Part shown: piece after piece, positions 44,030 to 53,670 of the stretch
Numbering within the stretch: the stretch's first letter is position 1
Layout: the number at the start of each line of letters is the position of its first letter
Source: Bacillus sp. MYb209
Lineage (GTDB): Bacteria; Bacillota; Bacilli; Bacillales; Bacillaceae_G
Length of the DNA: 64,000 bases
NCBI RefSeq assembly: GCF_002975175.1
Contig: NZ_PCNZ01000002.1
Span: forward strand, 292,230 to 356,229
Direction of reading: 5' to 3'
Translations under genes and position numbers: made by a program
Notes under the pieces: generated by a model
Databases searched by the model: none
What the model was told of the DNA's origin: nothing
Seen by the model: the letters and a program-made list of their open reading frames with translations, nothing else

Positions 44030-44929
44030 ATGAAGTTAGAACACTTAATTGATCAAGCAGCAGGACAGCCTAAAAAAACTGTGGCTGTAGCAGTAGCTGA
44101 AGATCATGAAGTAATTGAAGCTGTAGCGAAAGCAATCCAATTACAGCTAGCTCAATTTCGTCTATATGGAAATCAAGAGAAAATAATAGGGATGCTACAA
44201 GAGCATGGGTTACAAACTTCAGAATATATTGAAGTGATTGCAGCAACGTCAAGTGCTGAGGCTGCAGAACTTTCTGTTAAAGCTGTAAAAAATGGCGAAG
44301 CAGATGTGCTAATGAAGGGGAACATCCCAACAGCAAATATTTTGAAAGCTGTATTAAATAAAGAGTGGGGACTTCGTAAGGGCAGCGTACTTTCACATGT
44401 TGCAGCGTTTGAAGTTCCAAATTACGATCGTCTTATTTTTGTTACAGACGCAGCGATGAACATTGCACCTGATGTAACACAAAAAGCTGCTATTATACAA
44501 AATACTGTAGAAGTTGCCCAGGCAATAGGAATTGATTTGCCAAAGGTAGCGCCAATTGCAGCGGTAGAGGTTGTTAATCCTGCGATGCAAGCGACAATTG
44601 ATGCAGCGATGTTAACTCAAATGAATCGCCGCGGACAAATTAAAAATTGTGTCGTTGATGGACCACTTGCTTTAGATAATGCAGTATCACAAATTGCAGC
44701 AGAACATAAAGGCATAGTAAGTGATGTAGCAGGTAAGGCAGACATTTTACTCGTCCCAACGATTGAAGCTGGAAATGTGCTATATAAATCACTCGTTTAT
44801 TTTGCAAATGCAAAGGTAGGAGCGATGATTGCTGGCGCTAAAGCACCGATTGTTTTAACATCACGTGCTGATTCAGCAGAAACAAAAGTATATTCATTAG
44901 CATTGGCAGTTGCGACTGCTTCAAAATAA
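44030..44929 (+). CDS. ptb: Phosphate butyryl/branched-acyl transferase
   Basis: Converts branched acyl-CoA plus phosphate to acyl phosphate and CoA. The 299-residue protein belongs to the phosphate acetyl/butyryltransferase family (ADVLMKGNIPTANILKAVLN, FVTDAAMNIAPD, DGPLALDNAVS). It is the first gene after the sigma-54 promoter, and with Buk it lets the cell gain ATP from branched-chain amino acid breakdown. The start ATG overlaps the end of an upstream frame that is not a gene. Confidence 0.94.
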   Translation: MKLEHLIDQAAGQPKKTVAVAVAEDHEVIEAVAKAIQLQLAQFRLYGNQEKIIGMLQEHGLQTSEYIEVIAATSSAEAAELSVKAVKNGEADVLMKGNIPTANILKAVLNKEWGLRKGSVLSHVAAFEVPNYDRLIFVTDAAMNIAPDVTQKAAIIQNTVEVAQAIGIDLPKVAPIAAVEVVNPAMQATIDAAMLTQMNRRGQIKNCVVDGPLALDNAVSQIAAEHKGIVSDVAGKADILLVPTIEAGNVLYKSLVYFANAKVGAMIAGAKAPIVLTSRADSAETKVYSLALAVATASK

Positions 44930-44964
44930 ACCAAATAGGGTAAAACAATTAGGGGGAAACGACA

Positions 44965-46065
44965 ATGACATTAGAAATCTTCGAATACTTAGAAAAATAT
45001 GATTATGAGCAAGTGGTATTTTGTCAAGATAAAGAATCTGGTTTAAAAGCAATCATTGCAATCCATGATACAACACTTGGACCAGCCCTTGGTGGAACAA
45101 GAATGTGGACATATGATTCTGAAGAAGCGGCGATTGAAGATGCATTGCGTCTTGCAAAAGGGATGACATACAAAAATGCAGCAGCTGGTTTAAACTTAGG
45201 TGGTGCAAAAACAGTAATTATCGGTGATCCACGTAAAGATAAAAGCGAAGCGATGTTCCGTGCATTAGGACGCTACATTCAAGGACTAAACGGACGATAC
45301 ATTACAGCTGAAGATGTTGGTACAACAGTAGATGATATGGATATTATCCATGAAGAAACTGATTTTGTAACAGGGATTTCACCATCATTCGGTTCTTCTG
45401 GTAACCCATCTCCAGTAACTGCATACGGTGTTTACCGTGGTATGAAAGCAGCTGCAAAAGAAGCATTTGGTACAGATAACCTAGAAGGAAGAGTAATTTC
45501 TATTCAAGGTGTTGGTAACGTAGCGTATCACCTATGCAAACATTTACACGCTGAAGGAGCAAAATTAATCGTTACAGATATTAATAAAGAAGCTGTACAA
45601 CGTGCAGTAGAAGAATTCGGTGCAACAGCAGTTGAGCCAAATGAAATTTACGGTGTTGAATGTGATATTTACGCACCATGTGCATTAGGCGCAACAGTTA
45701 ATGATGAAACTATTCCACAACTTAAAGCAAAAGTAATCGCAGGTTCTGCAAATAACCAATTAAAAGAAGATCGTCACGGTGACATCATTCATGAAATGGG
45801 TATTGTATACGCACCAGACTATGTTATTAATGCAGGTGGCGTAATTAACGTAGCAGACGAATTATATGGATACAATAGAGAACGTGCATTAAAACGTGTT
45901 GAGTCTATTTATGACACAATTGCAAAAGTAATCGAAATTTCAAAACGCGATGGCATAGCAACTTATGTAGCGGCAGATCGTCTAGCTGAAGAGCGCATTG
46001 CAAGCTTGAAAAACACTCGTAGCACATACTTACGCAACGGTCACGACATTATTAGCCGTCGCTAA
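44965..46065 (+). CDS. bcd: Leucine (branched-chain amino acid) dehydrogenase
   Basis: NAD-dependent reversible deamination of leucine, valine and isoleucine to 2-keto acids. The 366 residues include the catalytic-lysine region [19 protein letters not shown], the substrate loop [20 protein letters not shown] and the NAD-binding [13 protein letters not shown]. It supplies the substrate for the Bkd complex. It starts with ATG 44965 after AGGGGG. Confidence 0.96.
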   Translation: MTLEIFEYLEKYDYEQVVFCQDKESGLKAIIAIHDTTLGPALGGTRMWTYDSEEAAIEDALRLAKGMTYKNAAAGLNLGGAKTVIIGDPRKDKSEAMFRALGRYIQGLNGRYITAEDVGTTVDDMDIIHEETDFVTGISPSFGSSGNPSPVTAYGVYRGMKAAAKEAFGTDNLEGRVISIQGVGNVAYHLCKHLHAEGAKLIVTDINKEAVQRAVEEFGATAVEPNEIYGVECDIYAPCALGATVNDETIPQLKAKVIAGSANNQLKEDRHGDIIHEMGIVYAPDYVINAGGVINVADELYGYNRERALKRVESIYDTIAKVIEISKRDGIATYVAADRLAEERIASLKNTRSTYLRNGHDIISRR

Positions 46066-46087
46066 TCATTCATATACAACTTTTACG

Positions 46088-46130
46088 AAAGGTGTGGTTA
46101 CCTCTTATGAGGTTTCCACTTCCTTTTAAA
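46088..46130 (+). other. Strong hairpin between bcd and buk
   Basis: GTGGTTACCTC pairs with GAGGTTTCCAC on a TTAT loop (with a TT/TT internal loop), and outer AAAGG/CCTTT can extend it. Only TTTTAAATTT follows, so termination would be partial. It may adjust expression of upstream against downstream genes or stabilise the bcd mRNA end. Confidence 0.55.
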
Positions 46131-46152
46131 TTTATTAGTGGAGGTAGCAACA

Positions 46153-47256
46153 TTGTCCTTAAATCGAATTCTTGTTATTAATCCGGGTAGTACATCCACA
46201 AAAATTGGTGTTTTTGATAATGAAAGACCCGTTTTAGAAGAAACAATTCGTCATGATGAAGAACAAATCGGAAAATATAAGCGAATTATCGATCAATACG
46301 AGTTTCGAAAAGAAACAATTTTAGAAGTTTTACATTCCCACGGTATTAACATTTCAAAATTGAACGCTGTTTGTGGGCGTGGTGGATTACTTCGTCCAAT
46401 CGAAGGTGGCACGTACACAGTAAACGATGCAATGTTAGAAGATTTAAAAAACGGATTTAGCGGTCATCACGCTTCAAATCTCGGAGGCATTCTAGCTTAT
46501 GAAATCGCTTCTGGATTAAATATTCCTGCATTCATTGTGGATCCTGTCGTTGTAGATGAAATGGAACCGATTGCTCGTATTAGCGGTATTGCTGGTATGG
46601 AACGTAAAAGTATTTTCCACGCATTAAACCAAAAAGCGGTTGCTCGTAAAGTAGCAGATGAATTAAATCACAAATATGAGGATTTAAATTTATTAGTTAC
46701 ACATATGGGCGGTGGTATTACAGTTGGTGCTCATAAAAAAGGAAAAGTTATCGATGTTAATAATGGCTTAAACGGAGAAGGACCATTTAGTCCAGAGCGT
46801 GCTGGTACAGTACCAGTAGGACAATTAGTTGAAATGTGTTTCTCTGGTGAGTATTACCGAGACGAAATGGTTAAAAAACTTGTCGGACAAGGTGGACTTG
46901 TAAGTCTTATCGGTACAAACGATGCAATTAAAGTAGAACAGATGGTTGAAAAAGGTGATCCTAAAGCAACTCTTATTTATAAAGCAATGGCATATCAAGT
47001 TGCAAAAGAGATTGGCGGAGCTAGTGCTGTACTTCACGGGAAAATCGATGCAATCGTATTAACTGGTGGACTTGCGTACAGTAAAATTCTTGTCGATGAA
47101 ATAAAAGAACGTGTTCACTGGATTGCAGATGTTATCGTACATCCAGGAGAAGATGAATTACAAGCGTTAGCAGAAGGAGCACTTCGTGTATTACGTGAAG
47201 AAGAAGCGCCGAAAGAGTATGTTGTACGAGAAAAACAAACAGTAGCTAGGGGTTGA
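46153..47256 (+). CDS. buk: Butyrate (branched-chain fatty acid) kinase
   Basis: Acetokinase-family enzyme that turns acyl phosphate plus ADP into the acid and ATP. TTG 46153 gives [19 protein letters not shown], 367 residues, eight bases after GGAGG; the GTG upstream overlaps that site. Motifs: NPGSTSTK at the N-terminus, [24 protein letters not shown] and LTGGLAYS. It pairs with Ptb. Confidence 0.94.
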   Translation: MSLNRILVINPGSTSTKIGVFDNERPVLEETIRHDEEQIGKYKRIIDQYEFRKETILEVLHSHGINISKLNAVCGRGGLLRPIEGGTYTVNDAMLEDLKNGFSGHHASNLGGILAYEIASGLNIPAFIVDPVVVDEMEPIARISGIAGMERKSIFHALNQKAVARKVADELNHKYEDLNLLVTHMGGGITVGAHKKGKVIDVNNGLNGEGPFSPERAGTVPVGQLVEMCFSGEYYRDEMVKKLVGQGGLVSLIGTNDAIKVEQMVEKGDPKATLIYKAMAYQVAKEIGGASAVLHGKIDAIVLTGGLAYSKILVDEIKERVHWIADVIVHPGEDELQALAEGALRVLREEEAPKEYVVREKQTVARG

Positions 47257-47260
47257 GATA

Positions 47261-48682
47261 ATGGCAAGAGAATATGATTTAGTCATCGTTGGCGGGGGTA
47301 CTGGTGGATACGTTGCTGCTATTCGTGCATCACAACTAGGGTTAAAAACTGCACTTGTTGAAAAAGAAAATCTTGGTGGTACTTGTTTACACAAAGGGTG
47401 TATTCCTAGTAAAGCTCTTTTACGTAGTGCGGAAGTATACGCAACTGCTAAAAAAGGAGAAGAGTTCGGAGTTATTGCAAGTAATGTAGAACTAAACTTT
47501 GCTAAAGTACAAGAGCGTAAAGAGAAGATTGTAACGCAGCTTCATAAAGGCGTTCAGCATTTAATGAAACAAGGTAAAATTGATGTGTTTGAAGGTATTG
47601 GCCGTATTCTTGGCCCATCTATTTTCTCTCCAATGCCAGGTACAATCTCAGTTGAACTTGCAAGTGGAGAAGAGAATGAAATGTTAATTCCAAAAAATGT
47701 ACTTGTTGCAACAGGCTCTCGTCCAAATTCATTACCAGGATTAGAGTTAGACGGAGAGTATGTAATGTCTTCGGATCATGCCCTAAAAATGGAAACGCTT
47801 CCTAGTTCGATCATTATCGTTGGTGGCGGTGTAATCGGTATTGAGTGGGCATCTATGCTTGCCGACTTCGGTGTAGAAGTTACAGTATTAGAGTATGCGA
47901 AAAACATATTACCACTAGAGGATAATGACGTTTCAAAAGAAATGCAGCGTTTATTCAAGAAAAAAGGTATTAAAGTGGTAACTGGTGCAAAAGTATTACC
48001 AGAAACATTGGTAAAAGATAATGGAGTAACAATTCAAGCTGAACATAACGGTGAGAATAAAGCATTTAAAGCAGAAAAAATGCTTGTATCTGTAGGAAGA
48101 CAAGCGAATACGCAAAATATGGGCTTAGAGAACACAGATATTGTTGTGGAAAAAGGATACATTCAAACAAATGAGTTTTATCAAACGAAGGAATCTCATA
48201 TTTACGCAATTGGAGATGTAATCGGTGGCCTACAACTTGCTCACGTTGCTTCGCATGAAGGAATTGTTGCTGTAGAACATATTGCTGGTAAAGAAGTTAC
48301 ACCAATTGATTATTCTATGGTATCGAAATGCGTATATAGCAGTCCAGAAGTTGCTTCTGTCGGTTTGACAGAACGAGAAGCAAAAGAAAAAGGCTATAAG
48401 TTAAAAGTAGGTAAATTCTCATTCCGTGCAATCGGAAAGGCACTTGTATACGGAGAATCAGATGGATTTGTAAAACTTGTAGTTGATGAAGAAACAAATG
48501 ACATTCTTGGTGTTCATATGATTGGACCACATGTAACAGATATGATTTCTGAAGCTGGTCTTGCAAGAGTACTTGATGCAACACCTTGGGAAGTAGCACA
48601 TACAATTCATCCGCATCCATCATTATCTGAGGCGATTGGTGAAGCAGCACTAGCTGTAGATGGAAAAGCGTTACACGCATAA
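47261..48682 (+). CDS. lpdV: Dihydrolipoamide dehydrogenase, E3 of the Bkd complex
   Basis: Flavoprotein disulfide reductase that reoxidises the lipoyl groups of BkdB. The 473 residues show the FAD-binding VIVGGGTGGYVAAI, the redox-active Cys42/Cys47 (GGTCLHKGCIPSK), the NAD-binding IIIVGGGVIGIEWASML and the C-terminal catalytic His-Glu (HTIHPHPSLSEAIGEA). The gene begins four bases after buk. Confidence 0.95.
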   Translation: MAREYDLVIVGGGTGGYVAAIRASQLGLKTALVEKENLGGTCLHKGCIPSKALLRSAEVYATAKKGEEFGVIASNVELNFAKVQERKEKIVTQLHKGVQHLMKQGKIDVFEGIGRILGPSIFSPMPGTISVELASGEENEMLIPKNVLVATGSRPNSLPGLELDGEYVMSSDHALKMETLPSSIIIVGGGVIGIEWASMLADFGVEVTVLEYAKNILPLEDNDVSKEMQRLFKKKGIKVVTGAKVLPETLVKDNGVTIQAEHNGENKAFKAEKMLVSVGRQANTQNMGLENTDIVVEKGYIQTNEFYQTKESHIYAIGDVIGGLQLAHVASHEGIVAVEHIAGKEVTPIDYSMVSKCVYSSPEVASVGLTEREAKEKGYKLKVGKFSFRAIGKALVYGESDGFVKLVVDEETNDILGVHMIGPHVTDMISEAGLARVLDATPWEVAHTIHPHPSLSEAIGEAALAVDGKALHA

Positions 48683-48709
48683 AAATGTGGATTTAGGAGG
48701 TTATGAAAA

Positions 48710-49711
48710 ATGGCAGAAGTAAAAGAAAAGCGCCATGAAGAGCTTGGCTTAAGTGATGAGCAAGTATTAGAAATGTTCCGTACGATGTTACTTGCACGTA
48801 AAATTGACGAACGTATGTGGTTATTAAACCGTGCAGGTAAAATTCCATTCGTAATTTCTTGTCAAGGACAAGAGGCTGCACAAGTTGGAGCGGCGTTCGC
48901 TCTTGATAGAGAGAAAGATTATGCATTACCATACTACCGTGATATGGGTGTTGTACTAGCGTTTGGTATGACAGCTAAAGAGCTTATGTTGTCTGCTTTC
49001 GCGAAAGCTGGAGATCCAAACTCTGGTGGTCGTCAAATGCCTGGTCACTTCGGTCAAAAGAAAAACCGTATTGTGACAGGATCATCTCCAGTAACAACAC
49101 AAGTACCACATGCAGTTGGTATTGCACTAGCTGGAAAAATGGAGAAGAAAGATTTAGTAACGTTTGTTACATTCGGAGAAGGTTCTTCAAACCAAGGTGA
49201 CTTCCATGAAGGTGCAAACTTTGCTGGTGTACACAAACTACCTGTTATTTTTATGTGTGAAAATAACAAATATGCAATCTCTATTCCGGTTGAAAAACAA
49301 TTAGCATGTAAAAACGTATCAGATCGTGCAATTGGTTACGGTATGCCTGGATATACAATAGACGGAAACGATCCACTTGCAGTATACAAAGCTGTAAAAG
49401 AAGCAGCAGACCGCGGCCGTCGTGGTGAAGGCCCGACTTTAATTGAAACAGTATCATATCGTTTAACAGCACATTCTAGTGACGACGATGATCGTGTTTA
49501 TCGTGATAAAGAAGAAGTAGAAGAAGCAAAGAAAAAAGATTCAATTATAACATTTGCAGCTTATTTAAAAGAAGCTGGCGTGTTAACTGAGGAATTTGAA
49601 AAACAAATGTTAGATGAAATTATGCATATCGTAAATGAAGCAACAGAATATGCAGAAAATGCTCCGTATGCAGCACCTGAAGATGCATTGAAGCACGTAT
49701 ACGCAGAATAG
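48710..49711 (+). CDS. bkdAA: Branched-chain 2-oxoacid dehydrogenase E1 alpha
   Basis: Thiamine-diphosphate subunit of the E1 component. Of its 333 residues the cofactor motif is GEGSSNQGDFHEGANFAG...CENN, a GDG-type variant. TGSSPVTTQVPHAVGIAL and the phosphorylation-loop-like YRLTAHSSDDDDRVYRDKEE follow the E1 alpha pattern. It works with BkdAB to decarboxylate keto acids and acylate lipoyl BkdB. Confidence 0.95.
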   Translation: MAEVKEKRHEELGLSDEQVLEMFRTMLLARKIDERMWLLNRAGKIPFVISCQGQEAAQVGAAFALDREKDYALPYYRDMGVVLAFGMTAKELMLSAFAKAGDPNSGGRQMPGHFGQKKNRIVTGSSPVTTQVPHAVGIALAGKMEKKDLVTFVTFGEGSSNQGDFHEGANFAGVHKLPVIFMCENNKYAISIPVEKQLACKNVSDRAIGYGMPGYTIDGNDPLAVYKAVKEAADRGRRGEGPTLIETVSYRLTAHSSDDDDRVYRDKEEVEEAKKKDSIITFAAYLKEAGVLTEEFEKQMLDEIMHIVNEATEYAENAPYAAPEDALKHVYAE

Positions 49712-49724
49712 GGGGGAACGTTTC

Positions 49725-50708
49725 ATGGCTGTAATGTCTTATATTGATGCTATTACATTAGCAATGCGCGAAGAAATGGAACGCGATGAGAAAGTATTCG
49801 TTTTAGGAGAAGATGTTGGTAAAAAAGGTGGCGTGTTTAAAGCGACACACGGTTTATATGATCAATTTGGTGAAGATCGTGCGCTTGATGCACCGCTTGC
49901 AGAATCTGCAATCGCTGGGGTAGCAATTGGTGCGGCAATGTATGGTATGCGTCCAATCGCTGAAATGCAGTTTGCTGATTTCATCATGCCAGCAGTAAAC
50001 CAAATTGTTTCTGAGGCAGCAAAAATTCGTTATCGTTCTAACAACGATTGGACTTGTCCAGTTACAATTCGTGCGCCATTTGGTGGCGGTGTTCACGGTG
50101 CATTGTATCATTCACAATCTGTAGAAGCGATGTTTGCAAACCAACCAGGTTTAAAAATTGTTATCCCTTCTACACCATATGATGCAAAAGGCTTATTAAA
50201 AGCAGCAATCCGTGATGAAGATCCAGTATTATTCTTCGAACATAAACGTGCATATCGCTTAATTAAAGGTGAAGTGCCAGAAGATGACTATGTATTACCA
50301 ATCGGAAAAGCAGATGTAAAACGTGAAGGTGATGATATTACTGTTATCACGTACGGATTATGTGTTCACTTTGCTCTTCAAGCAGCTGAGAAATTAGCGC
50401 AAGATGGTATCTCTGCACACATTCTTGATTTACGTACTGTGTATCCATTAGATAAAGAAGCAATCATTGAAGCTGCTTCAAAAACTGGTAAAGTTCTTCT
50501 TGTAACAGAAGACAATAAAGAAGGAAGTATTATGAGTGAAGTGGCAGCTATTATCGCTGAAAATTGCCTGTTTGATTTAGATGCACCAATTGCCCGTCTT
50601 GCAGGTCCAGACGTTCCAGCAATGCCATATGCACCAACAATGGAAAAATTCTTTATGGTAAATCCAGATAAAGTTGAAAAAGCAATGCGTGAACTTGCGG
50701 AATTTTAA
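49725..50708 (+). CDS. bkdAB: Branched-chain 2-oxoacid dehydrogenase E1 beta
   Basis: Transketolase-like subunit of 327 residues: VFVLGEDVGKKGGVFKATHGL at the N-terminus, PLAESAIAGVAIGAAMYGMRPIAEMQFADF in the pyrimidine domain and LLVTEDNKEGSIMSEVAAII in the C-terminal domain. It forms an alpha2beta2 enzyme with BkdAA, 13 bp upstream. Confidence 0.96.
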   Translation: MAVMSYIDAITLAMREEMERDEKVFVLGEDVGKKGGVFKATHGLYDQFGEDRALDAPLAESAIAGVAIGAAMYGMRPIAEMQFADFIMPAVNQIVSEAAKIRYRSNNDWTCPVTIRAPFGGGVHGALYHSQSVEAMFANQPGLKIVIPSTPYDAKGLLKAAIRDEDPVLFFEHKRAYRLIKGEVPEDDYVLPIGKADVKREGDDITVITYGLCVHFALQAAEKLAQDGISAHILDLRTVYPLDKEAIIEAASKTGKVLLVTEDNKEGSIMSEVAAIIAENCLFDLDAPIARLAGPDVPAMPYAPTMEKFFMVNPDKVEKAMRELAEF

Positions 50709-50723
50709 TCGGGGGGACTATAC

Positions 50724-52043
50724 ATGGCTGTAGAAAATATTACAATGCCTCAGCTCGGAGAGAGCGTTACAGAGGGTACAATTAGCAAATGGCTCGTTAA
50801 TGTTGGCGATCACGTAAATAAATATGATCCGCTTGCAGAAGTAATGACTGATAAAGTAAATGCAGAAGTACCATCTTCTTTCACTGGTATTGTGAAAGAG
50901 TTAATCGCTGGTGAAGGTGATACGTTAGCTGTAGGTGAGGTTGTTTGTGTCATTCAAGTAGAAGGCGCAGATGAAGTAGCTGCAACAGCTGTAGAGGAAA
51001 AAACGAAAGAAGAACCAAAGGCAGAAGCAACTACGCCTGAGAAAGCACCGAAAGCGAAACAACCAACTGATGGAAAACCACGTTTTTCACCAGCTGTGTT
51101 AAAACTTGCGAGTGAGCATAATGTTGATTTAGATCTAGTAGAAGGTACAGGATCAAATGGTCGTATTACTCGTAAAGATATTTTAAAGCTAGTGGAATCT
51201 GGAAATATTCCGCAAGCAGGTGCGAAGAAAGAGGAAGTTGTTGCAGTAGCAGAGCGTCCAGAAGCACCAAAATCAGCGGCAGTAGCACCGGTAGCGCAAA
51301 AAGTAGAAGCTGCAAAACCAGTTTCTGTGCCGACAATGCCTGGAGATATCGAGATTCCGGTAACAGGTGTACGAAAAGCAATTGCAGCAAATATGTTACG
51401 CAGTAAACACGAGGCACCTCATGCTTGGATGATGATTGAAGTAGATGTGACAAACCTTGTGTCATACCGTAACTCAATTAAAGGCGATTTCAAAAAGCGT
51501 GAAGGCTTTAACTTAACGTTCTTTGCTTTCTTCGTAAAAGCAGTAGCACAAGCGTTAAAAGAATATCCTCAAATTAACTCAATGTGGGCTGGCGATAAAA
51601 TCGTTCAGAAGAAAGACATTAATCTTTCTATCGCTGTTGCAACAGAGGAAGAACTATTTGTACCAGTAATTAAGCAAGCGGACGAAAAAACAATTAAAGG
51701 TATCGCTCGCGAAATTACAGAACTTGCAGGAAAAGTACGCACGAAATCATTAAAAGCTGATGAAATGCAAGGCGGAACATTTACAATTAATAACACAGGA
51801 TCATTCGGTTCTGTTCAATCTATGGGTATTATTAATTACCCACAAGCGGCTATTTTACAAGTTGAATCAATTGTAAAACGCCCAGTAATTATGGATAATG
51901 GTATGTTCGGTGCTCGTGACATGGTTAACTTATGTTTATCACTTGATCACCGTGTACTTGATGGTTTAATTTGTGGTAAATTCTTAGGACGTGTAAAAGA
52001 AATTTTAGAAAACGTGTCAGAGAACAATACATCTGTATATTAA
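50724..52043 (+). CDS. bkdB: Branched-chain dihydrolipoyl acyltransferase E2
   Basis: Core of the Bkd complex, 439 residues. The lipoyl domain (1-80) has its lipoylated lysine in VMTDKVNAEV; a Lys/Ala/Pro linker leads to the E3-binding domain (RFSPAVLKLASEHNVDLDLVEGTGSNGRITRKDIL), a second linker, and the catalytic domain with the C-terminal DHRVLDG active site. The product acyl-CoAs are primers for branched fatty acids. Its lipoyl group depends on the LipM pathway. Confidence 0.96.
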   Translation: MAVENITMPQLGESVTEGTISKWLVNVGDHVNKYDPLAEVMTDKVNAEVPSSFTGIVKELIAGEGDTLAVGEVVCVIQVEGADEVAATAVEEKTKEEPKAEATTPEKAPKAKQPTDGKPRFSPAVLKLASEHNVDLDLVEGTGSNGRITRKDILKLVESGNIPQAGAKKEEVVAVAERPEAPKSAAVAPVAQKVEAAKPVSVPTMPGDIEIPVTGVRKAIAANMLRSKHEAPHAWMMIEVDVTNLVSYRNSIKGDFKKREGFNLTFFAFFVKAVAQALKEYPQINSMWAGDKIVQKKDINLSIAVATEEELFVPVIKQADEKTIKGIAREITELAGKVRTKSLKADEMQGGTFTINNTGSFGSVQSMGIINYPQAAILQVESIVKRPVIMDNGMFGARDMVNLCLSLDHRVLDGLICGKFLGRVKEILENVSENNTSVY

Positions 52044-52044
52044 T

Positions 52045-52072
52045 AAAAAGCTCGCATTTGCGAGCTTTTTAT
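52045..52072 (+). terminator. Terminator of the bkd operon
   Basis: AAAAAGCTCGC pairs with GCGAGCTTTTT on an ATTT loop, right after the bkdB stop. Confidence 0.9.
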
Positions 52073-52224
52073 CATTTCATTTCTTCATTTGTATCCTACT
52101 ATATGTACAAACCTTTCCCAGTAATCTTACAATGAATGATCATGTATTAGGAATTTGCGAAAATACATTGCTGATATATGGTATATAGATATAAAATAAG
52201 AAAAGAATAATTTTTTTGGCAAAT

Positions 52225-52352
52225 CTTACTGACGAAACTGTAGTATAATATATTGTATTGTATGAAAAAGAGAGTTATTCTATATAAGTGTTTTATAGAT
52301 AATGTGTAATCAGTCGTCAAAACATAAAGAGTATTGACTCCTGGTTTTTTTA
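52225..52352 (+). promoter_or_regulatory. Leader with terminator-like hairpin before the RodA/FtsW gene
   Basis: The 52073-52383 gap has no supported gene. A weak promoter (TTACTG, 17 bases, TATATT near 52250) could start a leader that ends in CAGTCGTCAA / TTGACTCCTG (2x2 internal loop) followed by GTTTTTTT at 52344-52351, 33 bases before the start codon. This could attenuate the gene or end a short RNA. No match to a known riboswitch was recognised. Confidence 0.5.
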
Positions 52353-52383
52353 TTTTGCCGTAACAATGTTTCAGGAGGATGTC

Positions 52384-53562
52384 ATGAAAAGAAGTACCGA
52401 TTTTCTAAAAAGTTTAGATGTAAAACTAATTTTAATTTTGTTTGCATTTTGTGTTACGAGTATAGCCGCAATATATAGCAGTCAGCAAACCGGACAGTAT
52501 GGAGATGCAAACTTTGCTTTGAAACAAGGTGTTAACTACGTAATTGGGGTTGTATTGTTACTTCTTGTTGCAAGCATTGACTTAGACCAATGGCAAAAGT
52601 TGTCTTGGCCACTTTATATCGCTGGGTTTGGTTCACTTATTCTTTTGAAAATACTGCCGGTTTCCAGTTTCACACCTGAAAAATTAGGTGCAAAAAGATG
52701 GTTTGTTTTTCCAGTAGCTGGACAAATTCAGCCATCGGAGTTTTTCAAAATTTCATTGCTTCTCATAATAGCCACTTTAGCAGTGAAACATAATGCTCAA
52801 TATATGGCGCGGACATTCCAGACTGATTTGAAATTAGTCGGAAAGATAATGTTAGTATCTCTTCCACCTATGGCCGTTGTATATAGCCAACCAGATACAG
52901 GTATGGTGTTCTTATATGCAGCAGCTATCGCATGTATTTTATTTATGTCAGGAATTCAAAAGAAATTAATTGCGTTATGTACAGTCATTCCGGTGACAAT
53001 ATTGTCTACATTAATATTTATATTTTTAAAATACCCAGACTTCTTTTTTAATAAACTGGTTACTTTACTAAAACCTCACCAACAATCACGTATTTTAGGT
53101 TGGTTAGATCCATTTGATAATGTAGATCAAGGCTATCAAACACAGCAATCGATTTTAGCTGTAGGTAGTGGAGGTATGGAAGGGAAAGGATTCGGTGAAG
53201 GGAACGTCTATATTCCAGAGAAACACACTGACTTTATTTTCGCTACAATTGCCGAAGAAGGTGGATTTATAGTAGCAGCGCTAGTTGTGTTCTTGTTCCT
53301 ATTACTACTATATCGAACAATTATTATCGGTTATTCTGCTGATAATTTATTTGGTACATTATTATGTGCTGGATCAATAGGAATACTAACGGTTCAAATA
53401 TTCCAAAATATTGGTATGATCGTTGGATTAATGCCTGTAAAAGGTATCGCATTACCTTTCTTATCATATGGGGGAAGTTCCTTATTCTCGAATATGATTA
53501 TGATGGGGCTCATATTATCGGTACGGAAAACGTATAAAAAATATATGTTTTCAGTTAAGTAA
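52384..53562 (+). CDS. FtsW/RodA/SpoVE-family glycosyltransferase, RodA-like
   Basis: SEDS-family membrane protein of 392 residues with about ten helices. The conserved extracellular stretch GFGEGNVYIPEKHTDFIFATIAEEGGF and SQPDTGMVFLYAAA resemble RodA more than FtsW. SEDS proteins polymerise peptidoglycan glycan strands with a class B PBP. ATG 52384 follows AGGAGG. It is not in this place in B. subtilis and no PBP gene is adjacent, so it is probably an extra, group-specific copy. Confidence 0.88.
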   Translation: MKRSTDFLKSLDVKLILILFAFCVTSIAAIYSSQQTGQYGDANFALKQGVNYVIGVVLLLLVASIDLDQWQKLSWPLYIAGFGSLILLKILPVSSFTPEKLGAKRWFVFPVAGQIQPSEFFKISLLLIIATLAVKHNAQYMARTFQTDLKLVGKIMLVSLPPMAVVYSQPDTGMVFLYAAAIACILFMSGIQKKLIALCTVIPVTILSTLIFIFLKYPDFFFNKLVTLLKPHQQSRILGWLDPFDNVDQGYQTQQSILAVGSGGMEGKGFGEGNVYIPEKHTDFIFATIAEEGGFIVAALVVFLFLLLLYRTIIIGYSADNLFGTLLCAGSIGILTVQIFQNIGMIVGLMPVKGIALPFLSYGGSSLFSNMIMMGLILSVRKTYKKYMFSVK

Positions 53563-53601
53563 AAAAAGCTGGTTCGTTTAAAAACGAATCAGCTTTTTTT
53601 A
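53563..53601 (+). terminator. Terminator after the RodA-like gene
   Basis: AAAAAAAGCTGgTTCGTTT pairs with AAACGAAtCAGCTTTTTTT around a short loop (one mismatch), directly after the stop codon. Confidence 0.88.
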
Positions 53602-53610
53602 CATATATGC

Positions 53611-53663
53611 CCTTAAACGTTGCAAACTAAGACAGAATTGTAGTTTGCGACGTTTAAGGAGTG
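53611..53663 (+). promoter_or_regulatory. Long hairpin that covers the ribosome-binding site of the DUF421 gene
   Basis: CCTTAAACGT and GCAAACTA pair with TAGTTTGC and ACGTTTAAGG: 18 pairs with one mismatch and an 11-base loop. AAGGAGTG, the ribosome-binding site of the gene at 53671, begins inside the 3' arm. If this RNA folds before ribosomes bind, translation would be low. Confidence 0.65.
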
Positions 53664-53670
53664 CAAAGTT

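Noticed and set aside
43812-44033. 73-codon plus-strand frame between bkdR and ptb
   Set aside because: It spans the inverted repeat and the sigma-54 promoter; no ribosome-binding site.
48315-48680. 121-codon minus-strand frame opposite lpdV
   Set aside because: Leu/Gln/His-rich shadow of the flavoprotein coding sequence.
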